Positions 8,380 through 9,619 of a stretch of DNA of 9,619 nucleotides are shown here, in pieces (the stretch's first letter is position 1; every line of letters begins with the position of its first letter). The position numbers and the translations under genes are program-made. Source of the DNA: Candidatus Aminicenantota bacterium. GTDB lineage: Bacteria > Acidobacteriota > Aminicenantia > Aminicenantales > Aminicenantaceae. The stretch lies in contig JAFGNQ010000101.1 of assembly GCA_016926925.1 (NCBI GenBank), forward strand, positions 1-9,619, given 5' to 3'. Below the pieces are notes generated by a model, which saw only the letters and a program-made list of their open reading frames with translations, had not been told where the DNA came from and searched no databases.

Positions 8380-8388
8380 TGTTACAAT
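8380..8388 (+). promoter_or_regulatory. Candidate extended -10 promoter for the helical-repeat gene
   Basis: TGT followed by TACAAT (8383-8388) resembles an extended -10 element. No good -35 sits 17 bp upstream, which is tolerated for extended -10 promoters. Transcription would begin near 8395, just ahead of the ribosome site AAGGAG (8406-8411). Confidence 0.4.
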
Positions 8389-8417
8389 TTTGATGCAATA
8401 ACATAAAGGAGTTGAGG

Positions 8418-8735
8418 ATGAGCAAAAAAGATAAGGATATCTTCGAGGAAATTGGGCAGAAAATAAAGGATCTCGGTGAAGAAATCAAGCCTTACTTGGA
8501 CAAGGCCGAGGCGAAACTTTCCGATTTCGATAAGGCCGTCGAACCCTCTTTGGAAAGATTGAGCGACAAGCTCCGGGAATTGGGGAATGTGTTGAGGCCT
8601 CCCATGGAGGATTTATCCCAGCGCCTGAAGGAGTGGGGAGACTCGGTCCGGCCGGTAGTAGATGATATGGGAGATCGGATCCGAGACTGGCGGGCCAAGC
8701 GAAAAGAGACTAAGGACAAGGAAAACAACGAATAG
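8418..8735 (+). CDS. Small charged helical protein with four 18-residue repeats, function unknown
   Basis: I do not recognise a named family. The ATG at 8418 follows AAGGAG (8406-8411) by 6 nt, a better start than the in-frame TTG at 8412. The 105-residue product has no cysteine, signal peptide or membrane segment. Residues 17-88 form four consecutive repeats of exactly 18 residues. Position 9 is always Pro, position 17 always Lys/Arg, positions 2 and 12 always acidic, and positions 3, 7, 11 and 18 always hydrophobic, with 14 being Ala, Leu or Met. Five core positions per 18 residues equals 3.6 residues per step, the period of an alpha helix, so one face would be a straight nonpolar stripe. 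The tail (89-105) is rich in Lys, Glu and Asn. A peripheral membrane-binding helix or a coiled-coil partner are possibilities. The gene is divergent from the bactofilin gene. Confidence 0.8.
   Translation: MSKKDKDIFEEIGQKIKDLGEEIKPYLDKAEAKLSDFDKAVEPSLERLSDKLRELGNVLRPPMEDLSQRLKEWGDSVRPVVDDMGDRIRDWRAKRKETKDKENNE
8466..8681 (+). repeat. Four tandem 54-nt units encoding the 18-residue helical repeats
   Basis: Units lie at 8466-8519, 8520-8573, 8574-8627 and 8628-8681, with no gap or length change. They are diverged at the DNA level but keep the encoded pattern: acidic at position 2, Pro at 9, acidic at 12, basic at 17, aliphatic at 18. A fifth unit appears to begin (RDW) and stops after three residues. 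Unit 2 is the most divergent, with Asp in place of Gly at position 4. Confidence 0.8.
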
Positions 8736-8757
8736 GATTCGCTCGTATCACAAACAC

Positions 8758-8783
8758 GGAAAGAATCCGGTACAATTCTTTCC
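8758..8783. terminator. 9-bp perfect hairpin after the helical-repeat gene
   Basis: GGAAAGAAT (8758-8766) and ATTCTTTCC (8775-8783) are perfect inverted repeats around an 8-nt loop, 22 bp past the stop codon. The stem is not GC-rich and no T-run follows on either strand, so it is a weak intrinsic terminator at best. It could also act as a 3'-end stabilising structure. Confidence 0.35.
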
Positions 8784-8870
8784 CCGTATGCATTTCCATT
8801 TCCGTGATAGCGCCATAGAGATAGGAAGAGGTCCGAGTCACAGTCCTGTTGCGTCGCTTGGCTTGAGAGA

Positions 8871-8963
8871 GGCAAGTGTGAGTCATTGTCTGTTAAAACG
8901 ACTGGTGGTTTGTGGCGGGGCTCTTCGAAGAAAACAGGTAGTGCCGGACTCTCACGCTTGTTC
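8871..8963 (+). other. Long imperfect stem with nested hairpin, possible RNA structure
   Basis: GAGTC (8880-8884) pairs with GACTC (8947-8951). Beyond a T-T mismatch, GTG (8876-8878) pairs with CAC (8953-8955), and past a 2-nt bulge CAA (8873-8875) pairs with TTG (8958-8960). Inside, CTGTT (8890-8894) can pair with AACAG (8933-8937), and TCTTCGAAGA (8922-8931) is a perfect palindrome. No known RNA family (RNase P, tmRNA, 6S, SRP) fits. It overlaps the possible pseudogene and may be chance. Confidence 0.2.
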
Positions 8964-9017
8964 TATGATTTGAGATCATCACAGATAGGGGAAGCCGTAC
9001 CTCTTCTGAAGAAACGA

Positions 9018-9046
9018 TTGATTATCCGTTTCGATTTCCATAAAAT
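9018..9046 (+). promoter_or_regulatory. Candidate promoter for the thymidylate synthase gene
   Basis: TTGATT (9018-9023) and TAAAAT (9041-9046) are 17 bp apart, giving a predicted start near 9053 and a leader of about 108 nt before the ATG at 9161. The match is moderate and lies inside the possible pseudogene, so it may be fortuitous. Confidence 0.35.
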
Positions 9047-9160
9047 GAGAGACCTTATTGCGGATGTTCGACGAGCCGTGAATTCCGGTTTTGCAATCAC
9101 AGTAGAGAAGAGCGGATCGCAGAGAATACGCAAGTCGGTCAGCCGATCTTAGGAGGAAAA

Positions 9161-9619
9161 ATGGAATCGGGCAATATCCCAGTTTTGTTTGTCGATGAGG
9201 ACACAATACCGAGGGCTTATGAAAAAGCCATCAAAGAGGTTTGGAAAAAGGGCATCAGCATTCGAACGGAGTACGACCGAGCCGATGACCCACCGAGCAA
9301 GGATGCGACAGCTGTGATCACTGTTTGTGAACCCTTCGGTCAACCCAGATTTCACCGGTCCTTTGCCGACGGGCTGGGGGGATTGGCCGAATATGTGATG
9401 GAAGTCGTTCACGGTGCGCATGATTATTGGGTCAAGCCGGTTGAGGAAATCCTCAAGGGAGCAGAGAGTGAGGACACGCGGTGGACCTACACTTACCATG
9501 GCCGTCTTTTTGATTATAGGATCGAGGATAAAATCATCAACCAGATCGACTACATTATAGATAAGCTCAGCAAAACATCCTATTCGCGTAGAGGCCAGGC
9601 CATTACCTGGAATCCCAAA
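9161..9619 (+). CDS. thyA: Thymidylate synthase, archaeal/bacterial divergent type (N-terminal 153 residues, 3' end outside window)
   Basis: The product should convert dUMP to dTMP using methylenetetrahydrofolate, in the cytoplasm. The ATG at 9161 follows a strong AGGAGG (9151-9156). The frame stays open to the right edge. Recognised blocks are PRAYEKAIKEVW (17-28), TEYDRADDPPSKDAT (36-50), HGAHDYWV (84-91), WTYTYHGRLFDY (108-119) and YSRRGQAITWNP (141-152). These fit the divergent thymidylate synthase family common in archaea and scattered bacteria. The paired arginines at 143-144 match those that contact the dUMP phosphate across the dimer in classical ThyA. The catalytic cysteine, expected soon after in a PPC-type motif, lies beyond the window, so activity cannot be confirmed. 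It is not ThyX, whose RHR-containing motif is absent. No folate gene is visible beside it. Confidence 0.8.
   Translation, partial: MESGNIPVLFVDEDTIPRAYEKAIKEVWKKGISIRTEYDRADDPPSKDATAVITVCEPFGQPRFHRSFADGLGGLAEYVMEVVHGAHDYWVKPVEEILKGAESEDTRWTYTYHGRLFDYRIEDKIINQIDYIIDKLSKTSYSRRGQAITWNPK

Larger units (their letters stand above)
8737..9152 (+). pseudogene. Possible decayed DUF374-type (LPLAT superfamily) acyltransferase remnant
   Basis: No intact gene is evident between 8736 and 9160, but pieces resemble the DUF374 family of lysophospholipid/lipid A-type acyltransferases. In the frame beginning at 8737, residues SLGLREASVSHCLLKRL (about 8851-8901) recall the family's S-x-x-x-D-G-E followed by a leucine-rich helix. 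About 8910 the match shifts to another frame with WRGSSKKTGSAGLSRLFYDL (about 8913-8972), recalling RGSS-x-x-G-G-x-x-AL. Later in that frame, LIADVRRAVNSGFAITVEKS (about 9054-9113) recalls the stretch before the family's AIT-x-DGP motif. The frame change, upstream stops (TGA TAG at 8805-8810) and lost DG/GP residues would mean decay. The second frame ends at a stop (9150-9152) next to the ribosome site of the following gene. This is pattern recall only. A chance open frame is a real alternative. Confidence 0.3.

Noticed and set aside
8771..8776. TACAAT as a -10 box for a transcript from the gene-poor region.
   Set aside because: No -35 match at a suitable distance and no TGn extension; it is part of the hairpin after the repeat gene.
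8825..8850. A stretch resembling the 5' conserved block of RNase P RNA (GGAAGAGGTCCGAG then ACAG).
   Set aside because: The rest of the RNase P core and a matching 3' block are absent within a plausible distance, and the match itself is imperfect.
8979..9206. A 75-codon minus-strand open frame between the repeat gene and the thymidylate synthase gene.
   Set aside because: It overlaps the thymidylate synthase start and ribosome site, has no family pattern and no convincing start signal.

Overview
The window looks like an ordinary chromosomal segment of a bacterium with roughly balanced base composition. Ferrous-iron uptake (feoAB) hints at an anaerobic or microaerobic life. A bactofilin, a possible LPLAT-family (DUF374) acyltransferase remnant and an archaeal/bacterial-type thymidylate synthase suggest a Gram-negative, perhaps poorly sampled lineage. 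The sequence alone does not fix the phylum. I see no insertion sequence, phage gene, CRISPR array, tRNA or rRNA.

Layout. Positions 1-1600 (minus) hold the N-terminal part of secA, cut by the left edge. A 157-bp divergent gap then carries a secA promoter and, facing the other way, a feoAB promoter with an AT-rich palindrome over its -10 box. feoA and feoB (plus, 1758-3927) overlap. They run convergently into uvrC with only 9 bp between the two stop codons. uvrC and uvrB (minus, 3937-7755) form a nucleotide excision repair pair with a 6-nt gap. Upstream of them, on the same strand, is a bactofilin gene (7851-8240) with a near-consensus promoter. Divergent from it is a gene for a 105-residue helical protein (8418-8735) built from four exact-length 18-residue repeats. 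Positions 8736-9160 hold no convincing intact gene. They contain a hairpin, traces of what may be a decayed DUF374-type acyltransferase, an imperfect long stem and a possible promoter. The right edge cuts a thymidylate synthase gene starting at 9161.

How the parts work together: SecA drives protein export. FeoA and FeoB form a ferrous-iron uptake system. UvrB and UvrC are the damage-verifying and incising parts of excision repair. Thymidylate synthase makes dTMP. The bactofilin and the repeat protein share a divergent control region, so a joint structural role is possible but unproven.

The most interesting signals are the 18-residue helical repeat protein, two promoters (secA and uvrB) whose -10 boxes lie exactly 7 nt before the most credible start codon with no Shine-Dalgarno site, which suggests leaderless mRNAs, and the decayed region in front of the thymidylate synthase gene. 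I found nothing that amounts to a new multi-gene system.
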